Positions 6,188-13,808 of a stretch of DNA of 13,808 nt are shown here, one piece after another. The first letter of the stretch is position 1; the number at the start of each line of letters is the position of its first letter. The notes below the pieces were generated by a model that was not told the origin of the DNA, did not search any database, and was given only the letters and a program-made list of their open reading frames with translations. The position numbers were made by a program, and so were the translations under genes. The stretch is from Erysipelotrichaceae bacterium (GTDB lineage: Bacteria > Bacillota_I > Bacilli_A > RFN20 > CAG-826), in assembly GCA_012729405.1 (NCBI GenBank), contig JAAYDH010000109.1:1-13808 (forward strand), in the 5' to 3' direction.

Positions 6188-8243
6188 AAAAAAAGAGGTA
6201 AAAGTAGAGGTGGCAGCCACCCCCAATCCTCAACCAGCACCTGAACCGAAAGTCGAAGTCTCAGAAATGAACGTTCAGGAAGCGGAACTAGAAAAAGCTG
6301 ATAAAGAATATACCGCGACAAACATCCAGGTCCTGGAAGGGCTGGAAGCGGTCAGAAAAAGACCCGGTATGTACATTGGTACGACCTCTACCGCCGGATT
6401 ACATCATCTCGTGTGGGAAATTGTCGACAACTCAATCGATGAAGCCTTAGCGGGATACTGCACCCAAGTTGATATAATGATTAATCCAGGCAACACAATC
6501 ACTGTTATAGACAACGGCCGCGGTATTCCTGTTGATGTTGTTGCAAAGAGTGGTCTTTCTGGTGTTGAAACCGTCTACACTATCCTCCACGCCGGCGGAA
6601 AATTCGGTGAGGGCGGCGGATATAAAGTTTCTGGTGGTTTGCACGGTGTTGGCGCATCTGTTGTCAACGCGCTCTCAGAGTGGTGCGAAATCACGGTCAA
6701 GAAAGATGGTGGTGTCTACTTCATTCGTTTCGAGAATGGCGGACACATCGTTCAACACTTGCAAAAGATTGGGACCTGTCCAATTGAGGAAACCGGAACA
6801 TTGGTTACCTTTAAGCCAGATCCAACCATCTTTACCGACACAACTGAATTCAGTTATGACACGATTCGCGACCGCATGAGACAAGTCGCGTATTTAAATC
6901 GCGGCATTCGCATGAATGTTGGCGATCTAAGAGTGACTCCTAATGTTACCAACTCCTTCTGCTACAAAGGCGGAATTAAAGAATACGTTCTCTTCATCAA
7001 CAATCACAAAATCAAGTTGTTTGACGAAGTTATTTACTGCGAAGGCAGCGTCCCTGTGACTCTTCCAAGCGGACACACCGCTCACACTTATGTTGAAGTA
7101 GCGATGCAGTACGATGATGGCTATGCTTCAAATGTCTACTCCTTTTGTAACAACGTCCATACTCACGAAGGTGGTATGCACGAAACCGGATTTAGAGATG
7201 CGATGAGAAGAGTTATTAACGGCTATGCTCACGACTACAAATTCATTAAAGATGGTGAAGACGATCTCACCTATGAAGATATTGTGGAAGGTTTAACCGC
7301 GGTTATCTCGGTTAAACACCCAAACCCTCAATTCGAAGGACAAACCAAGACAAAACTTGGTAACTCCGAAGTGAGAAAAATTGTCTCTCAGGTCGTTGGC
7401 GAACAACTCAATCGTTTTCTGCTTGAGAACCCCAAATTAGCCCGCACCATTGTTGAAAAAATTCTCATGGCCGCGAACGCTCGTTTAGCAGCTCGCAGAG
7501 CGCGTGAAGAAATTCGCCGTAAAGGATCTTTAGAGTTAACTACTCTTCCTGGTAAATTAGCGGACTGCTCCAGCAAGGATCCTGCGTCATGTGAGCTTTA
7601 TATAGTTGAGGGTAACTCCGCTGGTGGTTCAGCCAAGAACGGCAGAAACCGCGAAACTCAAGCTATTCTTCCACTGCGTGGAAAGATTCTAAATGTTGAA
7701 AAAGCCCAAGCGAAGCGTATTTTTGCAAACGCCGAGATCGGAAACATGATTACCGCCATTGGAGGCGGTATTGATCCCGAATTCGATATCAGCAAAGTCC
7801 GCTACCACAAGGTCGTTATTATGACCGATGCTGACGTTGACGGAAGCCACATTCGCATCCTTCTACTCACCTTCTTTTATCGCTTTATGAGACCCCTCGT
7901 CGAAAACGGGTATATCTACATCGCTCAACCACCACTCTATAAGGTTGAATATCATGGCAAACAATACTATGCCTATAATGATGAGCAACTTGAAGCGATT
8001 AAGAAATCTCTCAACCTCAAACCTGGATATCCTTTCCAACGCTACAAAGGTCTTGGTGAAATGGATGCTATCCAACTCTGGGAAACCACCATGGATCCCG
8101 CAAGTCGCAAAATGCTTCGCGTCACACTCGATGATGCGATTAAAGCTGAACAAGTCTTCACAGATTTGATGGGTGATGATGTTGCTCCTCGCAAAGAATT
8201 TATTCACCAGAATGCCAAATTCGTGAAAAACCTCGATATTTAA
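6177..8243 (+). CDS. gyrB: DNA gyrase subunit B
   Basis: GyrB is the ATPase subunit of gyrase, which with GyrA introduces negative supercoils. Length is 688 residues. The GHKL ATPase domain shows EIVDNSIDEA (Asn85, Mg-ATP), VIDNGRG (Asp112), and GGGYKVSGGLHGVG (lid). The transducer follows, then the TOPRIM domain with Glu478 and Asp551-x-Asp553-x-Asp555, QRYKGLGEMD and the end NAKFVKNLDI. Neighbouring gyrA and the origin position favour gyrase over ParE. Two oddities: about 45 extra N-terminal residues rich in Glu, Lys and Pro before YTATNIQVLEGLEAV, and Asn480 in VEGNSAGG where the family has Asp (Escherichia coli Asp426). Translation starts from a perfect Shine-Dalgarno site overlapping recF. 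Confidence 0.97.
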   Translation: MEDEKKEVKVEVAATPNPQPAPEPKVEVSEMNVQEAELEKADKEYTATNIQVLEGLEAVRKRPGMYIGTTSTAGLHHLVWEIVDNSIDEALAGYCTQVDIMINPGNTITVIDNGRGIPVDVVAKSGLSGVETVYTILHAGGKFGEGGGYKVSGGLHGVGASVVNALSEWCEITVKKDGGVYFIRFENGGHIVQHLQKIGTCPIEETGTLVTFKPDPTIFTDTTEFSYDTIRDRMRQVAYLNRGIRMNVGDLRVTPNVTNSFCYKGGIKEYVLFINNHKIKLFDEVIYCEGSVPVTLPSGHTAHTYVEVAMQYDDGYASNVYSFCNNVHTHEGGMHETGFRDAMRRVINGYAHDYKFIKDGEDDLTYEDIVEGLTAVISVKHPNPQFEGQTKTKLGNSEVRKIVSQVVGEQLNRFLLENPKLARTIVEKILMAANARLAARRAREEIRRKGSLELTTLPGKLADCSSKDPASCELYIVEGNSAGGSAKNGRNRETQAILPLRGKILNVEKAQAKRIFANAEIGNMITAIGGGIDPEFDISKVRYHKVVIMTDADVDGSHIRILLLTFFYRFMRPLVENGYIYIAQPPLYKVEYHGKQYYAYNDEQLEAIKKSLNLKPGYPFQRYKGLGEMDAIQLWETTMDPASRKMLRVTLDDAIKAEQVFTDLMGDDVAPRKEFIHQNAKFVKNLDI

Positions 8244-8251
8244 GGGAGGAG
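8244..8251 (+). promoter_or_regulatory. Shine-Dalgarno site of gyrA
   Basis: GGGAGGAG directly after the gyrB stop and 9 bases before the ATG at 8261. It fixes the start of gyrA and supports its N-terminal extension. Confidence 0.8.
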
Positions 8252-8260
8252 TAATCAATT

Positions 8261-10885
8261 ATGTTATTTGAAGATGAAAAGAAATTAGAAGAAGCTGTTG
8301 AAGTTGTTGCTGAGACTGAAGAAGTCGCAGAAGCTCCAAATGTTTCTGATGAGGAGCTCGAAAAAATTGAAGAAGGAATCGTTCCCGGGCTAACCGACGT
8401 CGGAACAGCAGAACTTGTTCAGACCTCTTTCTTGGATTACGCGATGAGTGTCATTGTCTCCCGCGCTCTTCCAGATGTTCGTGATGGTTTGAAGCCGGTC
8501 CACCGCCGCATTGTTTATTCTTTAGACGAAACCGGAACTACTCCTGATAAACCATTTAAGAAATGTGCTCGTATTGTTGGTGACGTTATGGGTAAATATC
8601 ACCCTCATGGCGACTCCGCCATTTATGGCGCTCTTGTGAGATTGGCCCAGCCTTTCTCAATGAGATATATGCTCGTCGAAGGTCATGGAAACTTTGGTTC
8701 TATCGATGGAGACGAACCCGCCGCCTATCGATACACCGAAGCTAGAATGGCCAAACTCGCTCTCGAAATGGTTCGAGACATCAGCTGTGACACAGTTGAT
8801 TTCATGGACAACTACGATGGCGTCGATCGAGAGCCAACCGTTCTGCCAGCGCGTTTCCCTAACTTACTGGTTAACGGTTCTGCCGGCATTGCTGTTGGTA
8901 TGGCTACCAATATGCCACCTCACAACCTCACCGAAGTAATTGATGGCGTCATAGCTTTGGCACACAACCCAGAAATTACTATCGAAGAGTTGATGGAACA
9001 TATTAAGGGACCTGATTTCCCTACCGGCGCCACCATTTTAGGCAGAAGCGGCATTAGAGATGCTTACGAGAGTGGAACTGGCTCGATTGCTGTTCGCTCC
9101 AAATGCGAAATCGAAGATCGCGGTGATCGCGGTTTAAAAAGAATTGTCGTCTCTGAAATTCCTTATGGAGTCAACAAAGCTTTGATGATTGAAAACATCG
9201 CCAATTTAGCTAGAGACAAAGTCATCGACGGCATCACCGATATCCGCGACGAATCTAATAAAGAAGGTATACGCGTTGTCATCGAAGTGAGGCGTGATAT
9301 CATCCCCGAAGTGTTGCTTAATCAACTCTTCAAAATGACCCAACTTCAAACCAGTTATGGCATCATCAATCTTTGTTTGGTTGATAATGCTCCAAAAGTT
9401 TGTTCTTTGAAAGAATTATTAACTCAGTATCTCGACTTTAGAGTCGAAATCATCAGACGCCGCACCCAATTCTTACTTGCTAAGGATGAAGCCCGTGATC
9501 ACATCGTCATTGGCTTAATCAAGTGCCACGACAACATTGATGAAATAGTAGATTTAATTAAAGCCAGTGAAACTCCTGAAGAAGCGAGCGATCGCCTCAA
9601 AGAGAAATTTGGCTTCAGCGATGCTCAAGTCCAAGCTATCTTAGGCATGAATTTACGTCGCTTAACCGGTATTGAAACCGAGAAACTCCAAGCCGAAAGA
9701 GCGCAACTTGAATTAAACATCAAGGAATACAACCGCATCCTTTCCGCTCGCGAGAATCAAATCGAAGTTGTTATTAAGGAATTAAAGGAAATTGAAGAGA
9801 AGTTCGGCGACGATCGTCGCACCGAAATCAGCAATGCTGCTTCAAGCATTGATGACGAAGATTTGATTCCCGAAGAACAAATCGTTATCACCCTATCTCG
9901 TGGTGGTTATGTCAAACGCTTAACTGCAGATTCCTTCAGAGCCCAAAATAGAGGCGGCAGAGGTGTTCGCGGTACAACTTTGAATGAAAACGATGTCGTT
10001 GATTTAATGGTCTACACCAAAACCCACACCGACTTATTGTTCTTTACCTCATTAGGAAAAGTCTACCGTGTCAGAGGATATCAAATCCCTGAATACCAAA
10101 AGACCGGTAAAGGTATCCCTGTGGTCAATATTATCAACGTTGAAAAAGGCGAAGTCGTCAAAGCCATCATCGCTTGCGATGAATACCGTGAGGATCGCTA
10201 CTTATTCTTCGTTACTGAAAAAGGCTTGATTAAGAAAACTTATATCAAAGAATACGAATCCATCCGCCAAAACGGAAAAATTGCCATTGGTTTAAGAGAA
10301 GATGATATGCTTCTTGCGGTTCGTGAAATCGAAGAAAATACCATCGTGGGCATCGCTGCTAGCAATGGCAAGATGGTTAACTTCTTTGCTGATGAAACTC
10401 GCCCGATGGGACGCAGCGCCTCAGGTGTTAAAGGTATCGATTTAGTCGACGGCGAGACAGTTGTTGGTGTCACTACCGAATTAGGTGGCAACAAGATTCT
10501 TGTCCTGACGGATAAAGGTTTTGGCAAGATGACTGATCGCGTTGACGAAGAAGGTAATCAAATCTATCGTTTAACCAAACGCGGTGCCAAAGGCGTATCC
10601 ACCTTGAAGATCACCGATAAGGTCGGTAAGCTCGTTGCTGTTCGGGCCGTCAATGGTGATGAAGACTTAATGGTCATCACGAATGCCGGTATTGTTATTC
10701 GCACCCACCTCGATCAAATCCGCACCATTGGTAGAAACACTCAAGGTGTGAAGATTATGAACCTTGAAGGACGTCAAAAGGTCGTTTCTATCGCCATCGT
10801 TCCACGAGAGGATGATCTTGATGAAGATTGTGGCTGTGAAGAAGTTGATGTAGAAGACAATAATTCCGAACAATCTGAAGAATAA
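8261..10885 (+). CDS. gyrA: DNA gyrase subunit A
   Basis: GyrA cuts and rejoins DNA through a tyrosine in the A2B2 gyrase. The 874 residues hold the winged-helix/tower breakage domain: ALPDVRDGLKPVHRR at 69-83, KYHPHGDSAIYG at 112-123, and the catalytic Tyr158 in AAYRYTEAR. The C-terminal DNA-wrapping beta-pinwheel starts after about residue 540 and contains the GyrA box QNRGGRG at 562-568, which separates gyrase from ParC. Oddities are an acidic N-terminal extension of about 45 residues before TELVQTS-like AELVQTSFLDYAMS, a short acidic tail (EDDLDEDCGCEEVDVED), and Gly123 at the position of the quinolone-binding Asp87 of Escherichia coli, while Ser83 is kept as Ser119. It follows gyrB after 17 bases. 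Confidence 0.97.
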   Translation: MLFEDEKKLEEAVEVVAETEEVAEAPNVSDEELEKIEEGIVPGLTDVGTAELVQTSFLDYAMSVIVSRALPDVRDGLKPVHRRIVYSLDETGTTPDKPFKKCARIVGDVMGKYHPHGDSAIYGALVRLAQPFSMRYMLVEGHGNFGSIDGDEPAAYRYTEARMAKLALEMVRDISCDTVDFMDNYDGVDREPTVLPARFPNLLVNGSAGIAVGMATNMPPHNLTEVIDGVIALAHNPEITIEELMEHIKGPDFPTGATILGRSGIRDAYESGTGSIAVRSKCEIEDRGDRGLKRIVVSEIPYGVNKALMIENIANLARDKVIDGITDIRDESNKEGIRVVIEVRRDIIPEVLLNQLFKMTQLQTSYGIINLCLVDNAPKVCSLKELLTQYLDFRVEIIRRRTQFLLAKDEARDHIVIGLIKCHDNIDEIVDLIKASETPEEASDRLKEKFGFSDAQVQAILGMNLRRLTGIETEKLQAERAQLELNIKEYNRILSARENQIEVVIKELKEIEEKFGDDRRTEISNAASSIDDEDLIPEEQIVITLSRGGYVKRLTADSFRAQNRGGRGVRGTTLNENDVVDLMVYTKTHTDLLFFTSLGKVYRVRGYQIPEYQKTGKGIPVVNIINVEKGEVVKAIIACDEYREDRYLFFVTEKGLIKKTYIKEYESIRQNGKIAIGLREDDMLLAVREIEENTIVGIAASNGKMVNFFADETRPMGRSASGVKGIDLVDGETVVGVTTELGGNKILVLTDKGFGKMTDRVDEEGNQIYRLTKRGAKGVSTLKITDKVGKLVAVRAVNGDEDLMVITNAGIVIRTHLDQIRTIGRNTQGVKIMNLEGRQKVVSIAIVPREDDLDEDCGCEEVDVEDNNSEQSEE

Positions 10886-10887
10886 AT

Positions 10888-11922
10888 ATGAAAGTGTTTG
10901 TCCCATTTCAGTTGAAACCTAAAGCCCCCACTTTTGAAGCTGCTCGCTTAATTAAAAACATTAGAGGGGCTTTAGAATTGAACGATATTAGGTATGTCAC
11001 CAATATCGCTGATACATTTGATATTGCTCATTATGTTTTTGTTGAACCAGACAATCGCTTAACTGATGTCATTGAAAGAGGCGTCTTTACCGTCTGCTCC
11101 GCCCTGTGCTGTGAGAATGATCCAAACGCATCTTTTATTCAATATCATTCTCATGATGGGAAAAGAATCAGCACCTTAAAGCAAAAAGCTTTAAAATTTT
11201 TGAACAAGATGAACCTTGTTTTAGTTCCAACGGAAACCGCGAAACAATTCTTAATCGATAATGGTGTGACCACTCCGATTGAAGTTCTCTTGCCGGGTGT
11301 TAACTTGTCCCGTTTTGATTTTTCTCGCGATGACGAGAAAGAACTTTTCCATCGCTATTTCAGCGAAGAAAAAGATAAGAAATTAGTTGTCGCAATGGGA
11401 GAATATAGTAATAACATGGACGGAATTAATGCTTTTATTAACGCCGCGAAAAAATGCCCCGAAACACTCTTTTATTACATTGGTTGCGAAGATGCTGCAT
11501 ATAAGTTTGGTATGAACTTGAAAAAATTGATCAAAAAAGCTCCTCGCAACGTGAAATTCAAATCAACAATTCCGGAAGATATCTACCGTAGCGCTCTTCT
11601 TAATGCTTCAGTATTTATGTTTCCCGGCTATCGAACAGCGGGAATTATTAGCATTGAAGAAGCAATGGCAGCAAAGTGTCAACTCGTCCTGCGAAAACAA
11701 GCCATTTGTGACAAGATGCTTGTCGATGAGGAGACTGCTTATATTGCCGAGTTCTCGGAGACATTAACAGAAATTGTCAAAGGATATTTAGAAGGTCAGG
11801 TTAAACCTACAAACGAAAAAGCTTATCAAGAGATAAGTAAGCATAATTTAGAGACTTTTGGCCAACAATTAAGAACTATTTATCAAAAGAGAATATATGA
11901 TATTGATCTTAGGAGGAACTGA
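10888..11922 (+). CDS. GT4-like glycosyltransferase, possibly glycolipid synthesis
   Basis: This 344-residue soluble protein looks like a two-domain GT-B glycosyltransferase of family GT4. Visible parts are an N-terminal acceptor domain (IAHYVFVEP, then FIQYHSHD and LVLVPTETAKQFL near 109-122), the linker VLLPGVNLSRFDF, the second Rossmann domain start LVVAMGEYSNNMDGI near 166-180, and FMFPGYRTAGIISIEEAM at 243-260 before the nucleotide-sugar site. It resembles the glycosyltransferases that make glucosyl-diacylglycerols in Mollicutes and Bacilli; this is family resemblance, not proof of substrate. The EX7E motif keeps the second glutamate (257 or 258) but the first is Arg249 or Thr250. The ATG is 2 bases after the gyrA stop and its TGA lies 2 bases before serS, so it is read in the gyrase transcript. 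Confidence 0.72.
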   Translation: MKVFVPFQLKPKAPTFEAARLIKNIRGALELNDIRYVTNIADTFDIAHYVFVEPDNRLTDVIERGVFTVCSALCCENDPNASFIQYHSHDGKRISTLKQKALKFLNKMNLVLVPTETAKQFLIDNGVTTPIEVLLPGVNLSRFDFSRDDEKELFHRYFSEEKDKKLVVAMGEYSNNMDGINAFINAAKKCPETLFYYIGCEDAAYKFGMNLKKLIKKAPRNVKFKSTIPEDIYRSALLNASVFMFPGYRTAGIISIEEAMAAKCQLVLRKQAICDKMLVDEETAYIAEFSETLTEIVKGYLEGQVKPTNEKAYQEISKHNLETFGQQLRTIYQKRIYDIDLRRN

Positions 11923-11924
11923 TC

Positions 11925-13205
11925 ATGTTAGATATTAATTTAATTCGTGAAAATCCTGAGAAAGTAAAGTCTGCCCTCAAGAAAAAAGAGTGGGATGTCG
12001 ACTTTACTCAGTTATTGGAATGGGATACTAAAAAGAAGAGTATTATCCACTTAGTAGAAGACAATAAAGCTGAAATTAATCGACTCTCCGCGAGCGTTCC
12101 AGCTGCAAAAAAGGCCGGCGAAGACGTTAACAAAATATTTGTAAAAGCAAAAAAAATTGCAGCAAATAACGTTCAAAAAGAGGCCGAATTAAAGGAATTA
12201 GAAGATAAAATTTTTGATTTCATGGCCGCTCTTCCCAACATGCCTGATGAAGATTTGCTCGGCGGAGGAAAAGAAAAAAACAAAGTCGTTCACGTGATTG
12301 GCGAGAAATCAAATTTCGGTTTCAAATTCAAAGACCATGTCGAACTCGCCACTTCTCTTGGCTTAGTTGATTATGACCGAGCCAGCAAGATTTCCGGAAG
12401 AGGCACTTGGATATATACAAACCTAGGCGCTAGACTTGAATGGGCGCTTTTGAACTTTTTCATCTCTGAACACCTCAAAGACGGGTATGAATTTATACTA
12501 CTTCCTCATTTACTGAATGAGCAATCCGGCTTTGTTGCTGGTCAATTCCCTAAATTCAGAGAAGATGTTTTCTGGCTTGACGGAGTTGAACCCAAGAAAT
12601 TTTTACTTCCCACGGCAGAGACAGGTTTAGTAAACATCCATCGTGATGAGATTTTGAAAGAAGAAGACTTACCGAGAAAATATTTTTCGTACACACCATG
12701 TTATCGCCGCGAAGCGGGATCCTACCGCACTGAGGAAAGAGGAATGATTCGTGGCTATCAATTCGACAAAGTCGAAATGGTTCAATATACCAAACCAGAA
12801 GACAGCGATAAAGCCTTCGAGGAACTCGTTAATAAAGCGATGTCTCTTGTTGAGAAATTGGGACTACACTTCCGCGTAAGCAAACTCGCAGCTGGAGACA
12901 TCTCTCACTCGATGGCGAGAACCTATGATATCGAAGTCTATATTCCAAGCATTGATATTTACAAAGAAGTTTCGTCAGCCTCAAACGCTCGCGATTATCA
13001 AGCCCGTCGTGGCATGATGCGCTACCGCGATAAAGAAACCGGTAAGACAAAATACCTTCACACCTTAAATGCTTCTGGCTTAGCGACCAGTCGGATCTTC
13101 CCTGCTCTTCTTGAGCAATACCAACAAGAAGACGGATCGGTAAAAATACCCGAGGTTCTCCAACCATTTATGGGTGGAATCAAAATCTTAAAACCAATTA
13201 AATAA
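11925..13205 (+). CDS. serS: Serine--tRNA ligase
   Basis: SerRS charges tRNA-Ser (and tRNA-Sec if present). The 426 residues start with MLDINLIRENPEKVKSALKK, the family start, followed by the antiparallel coiled-coil arm (about 30-100) that grips the long variable arm of tRNA-Ser. The class II core has the TAE substrate loop LLPTAETGLVNIHRDE at 228-241, motif 2 CYRREAGS...RGMIRGYQFDKVEM at 259-285, and motif 3 LNASGLATSR at 381-390 with PEVLQPFMGG near the end. Motif 2 and 3 details (RTEERGMIRGYQF, NASGLATSR) belong to a subtype different from the Bacillus-like GRDTRGLIR form. The ATG has AGGAGG upstream, partly inside the preceding gene. No T-box leader is present, and a terminator follows. 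Confidence 0.96.
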   Translation: MLDINLIRENPEKVKSALKKKEWDVDFTQLLEWDTKKKSIIHLVEDNKAEINRLSASVPAAKKAGEDVNKIFVKAKKIAANNVQKEAELKELEDKIFDFMAALPNMPDEDLLGGGKEKNKVVHVIGEKSNFGFKFKDHVELATSLGLVDYDRASKISGRGTWIYTNLGARLEWALLNFFISEHLKDGYEFILLPHLLNEQSGFVAGQFPKFREDVFWLDGVEPKKFLLPTAETGLVNIHRDEILKEEDLPRKYFSYTPCYRREAGSYRTEERGMIRGYQFDKVEMVQYTKPEDSDKAFEELVNKAMSLVEKLGLHFRVSKLAAGDISHSMARTYDIEVYIPSIDIYKEVSSASNARDYQARRGMMRYRDKETGKTKYLHTLNASGLATSRIFPALLEQYQQEDGSVKIPEVLQPFMGGIKILKPIK

Positions 13206-13218
13206 CTCTAGGCAAACC

Positions 13219-13249
13219 AAAAAGAGACTACAACCGATAGTCTTTTTTT
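13219..13249 (+). terminator. Rho-independent terminator after serS
   Basis: Stem AGACTA / TAGTCT extended by A-T pairs and one G-T pair (left arm to 13230, right arm from 13238), loop of seven bases, seven Ts at 13243-13249. It ends the yaaA-to-serS unit. Confidence 0.8.
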
Positions 13250-13270
13250 GTTGCTGTAAAAATGTTCATA

Positions 13271-13300
13271 TTCATTATAAATAATGACTTATGCTATAAT
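13271..13300 (+). promoter_or_regulatory. Promoter of the SRP RNA gene
   Basis: TATAAT at 13295-13300 preceded by TGC, an extended -10; a weak -35 candidate TTCATT is at 13271-13276, 18 bases upstream. The start is predicted near 13306. Confidence 0.75.
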
Positions 13301-13305
13301 TGTTT

Positions 13306-13387
13306 TGCCATCGCGATGAGTATTTGCGAACCAGGTCAGGACAGGAATGTAGCAGCCTTAAGTTATTTATTCATGTGCGGTGGTTTT
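13306..13387 (+). ncRNA. ffs: Signal recognition particle RNA, small (4.5S-like) type
   Basis: The apical part CCAGGTCAGGACAGGAAT, then GTAGCAGCC, is the conserved SRP domain IV that binds the Ffh M domain: a GGAA tetraloop at 13344-13347, the symmetric loop (TCAGG against AGCAG) and the flanking helix. The ends pair as CCATCGC (13308-13314) with GCGGTGG (13377-13383), and a T run follows, which also acts as terminator. The whole RNA is only about 80 nt and lacks the Alu domain of the long Bacillus subtilis form. It lies between serS and tadA, a usual neighbourhood in Firmicutes. Ends are estimated from the promoter and the terminal stem. Confidence 0.92.
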
Positions 13388-13393
13388 ATAAAT

Positions 13394-13808
13394 ATGACAA
13401 CCCAAGAAAAATATATGCAATTCGCTCTAAAAGAAGCGAGCAAGAGCGCGCTGATTGATGAAGTTCCAATTGGATGTGTAATCGTCAAGGATGGAAAGAT
13501 AATCGCTCGAGGCCACAACGTGCGAGAAACAACAAATGACCCTTTGGGTCATTCTGAGTTGATTGCTATTAGAAAAGCGAGCAAAAAGTTATCCAACTGG
13601 AGACTCGAAGGTTGCGATTTGTATGTGACAATTGAGCCTTGTATCATGTGTTCGGGGGCCATCATTCAATCTCGAATCGAACACGTCTACTACGGAGCGT
13701 CCGATTCTAAAGGAGGAGCCTTTGGTTCTTCAATTAACGTCCTAACCGCTGAAAAAATTAACCATCACCCTGAGATTATTGGAGGAATTCTTTCTGAGGA
13801 ATGTTCTC
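13394..13808 (+). CDS. tadA: tRNA-specific adenosine deaminase TadA (3' end outside the window)
   Basis: TadA converts adenosine 34 to inosine in tRNA-Arg(ACG). I translated 138 residues up to the window edge; the family has about 150-170, so little is missing. The cytidine-deaminase zinc site is present: His53-Ser-Glu55 (usually HAE) and PCIMC with Cys83 and Cys86. Other family parts are EVPIGCVIV at 23-31, ARGHN at 38-42 and NWRLEGCDLYVTIEPC. The start MTTQEKYMQFALKEA aligns with known TadA starts. The ATG lies about 10 bases after the SRP RNA terminal stem and has no separate Shine-Dalgarno site; the GGTGG at the 3' end of the SRP RNA is the only candidate. Expression probably depends on readthrough from the SRP RNA promoter. 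Confidence 0.95.
   Translation, partial: MTTQEKYMQFALKEASKSALIDEVPIGCVIVKDGKIIARGHNVRETTNDPLGHSELIAIRKASKKLSNWRLEGCDLYVTIEPCIMCSGAIIQSRIEHVYYGASDSKGGAFGSSINVLTAEKINHHPEIIGGILSEECS

Noticed and set aside
11880..11924. T-box riboswitch before serS
   Set aside because: The preceding gene ends 2 bases before serS, so there is no leader that could hold a T-box.
13387..13392. TATAAA as a -10 box for tadA
   Set aside because: It ends one base before the tadA ATG, so transcription would start after the start codon; it is more likely part of the SRP RNA terminator tail.
13551..13561. TadA HSE instead of HAE as a loss of function
   Set aside because: Only the zinc-binding His and the catalytic Glu are essential; a small residue between them is tolerated in this family.
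1..13808. Mycoplasma genetic code (TGA as tryptophan)
   Set aside because: Several genes end at TGA at their expected family length and tryptophan is written TGG throughout.
1..13808. Mobile element, phage, CRISPR array or defence system
   Set aside because: I found no transposase, integrase, repeat-spacer array, flanking direct repeats or unusual gene cluster; all genes are core or fit the origin region.

Overview
The window is the replication-origin region of a low-GC Gram-positive bacterium. The order is rpmH-rnpA-yidC on the minus strand, then oriC, dnaA, dnaN, an S4-domain yaaA, recF, gyrB and gyrA on the plus strand, as in Bacilli and their wall-less relatives. Every reading frame ends at normal stops, TGA is used as a stop (rnpA, yaaA, recF, the glycosyltransferase) and tryptophan is TGG, so this is the standard bacterial code and not the Mycoplasma code. 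A lipoprotein-type YidC, a short Alu-less SRP RNA and a glycosyltransferase of the Mollicutes glycolipid-synthase type point to a Mollicutes-adjacent member of Bacilli (for example an Acholeplasma-, RF39- or Erysipelotrichia-like lineage). That placement is an inference.

Left part (1-845, minus strand): a likely operon rpmH > rnpA > yidC, with a good promoter at 879-908. yidC runs off the left edge. Between rpmH and the origin sits a divergent EamA-family transporter (953-1870), not usually found at this position, whose promoter appears to give a leaderless mRNA.

Origin (1871-2162 and 3528-3670): a two-part oriC flanking dnaA. The upstream part holds a cluster of DnaA boxes, mostly of the form TTTTCCACA. 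The dnaA-dnaN gap holds one box followed by a short GC-rich step and four DnaA-trios, the layout of the Bacillus basal unwinding element. dnaN (beta clamp) follows and ends in a terminator.

Right part (4863-13205): one compact unit yaaA > recF > gyrB > gyrA > glycosyltransferase > serS with overlaps or tiny gaps and strong Shine-Dalgarno sites before gyrB, gyrA and serS, closed by a terminator at 13219-13249. It joins replication (RecF, gyrase) to membrane glycolipid synthesis and seryl-tRNA charging. A separate strong promoter then drives the small SRP RNA, and tadA (tRNA adenosine deaminase) starts about ten bases after that RNA and runs off the right edge.

No mobile element, phage, CRISPR or defence system is visible. 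The points most worth a second look are natural residues in both gyrase subunits that match known quinolone-resistance substitutions (GyrA Asp87 position is Gly, GyrB Asp426 position is Asn), the DnaA-trio unwinding element, a DnaA Walker A motif lacking its first glycine, the leaderless transporter inserted beside oriC, and acidic N-terminal extensions on both gyrase subunits.
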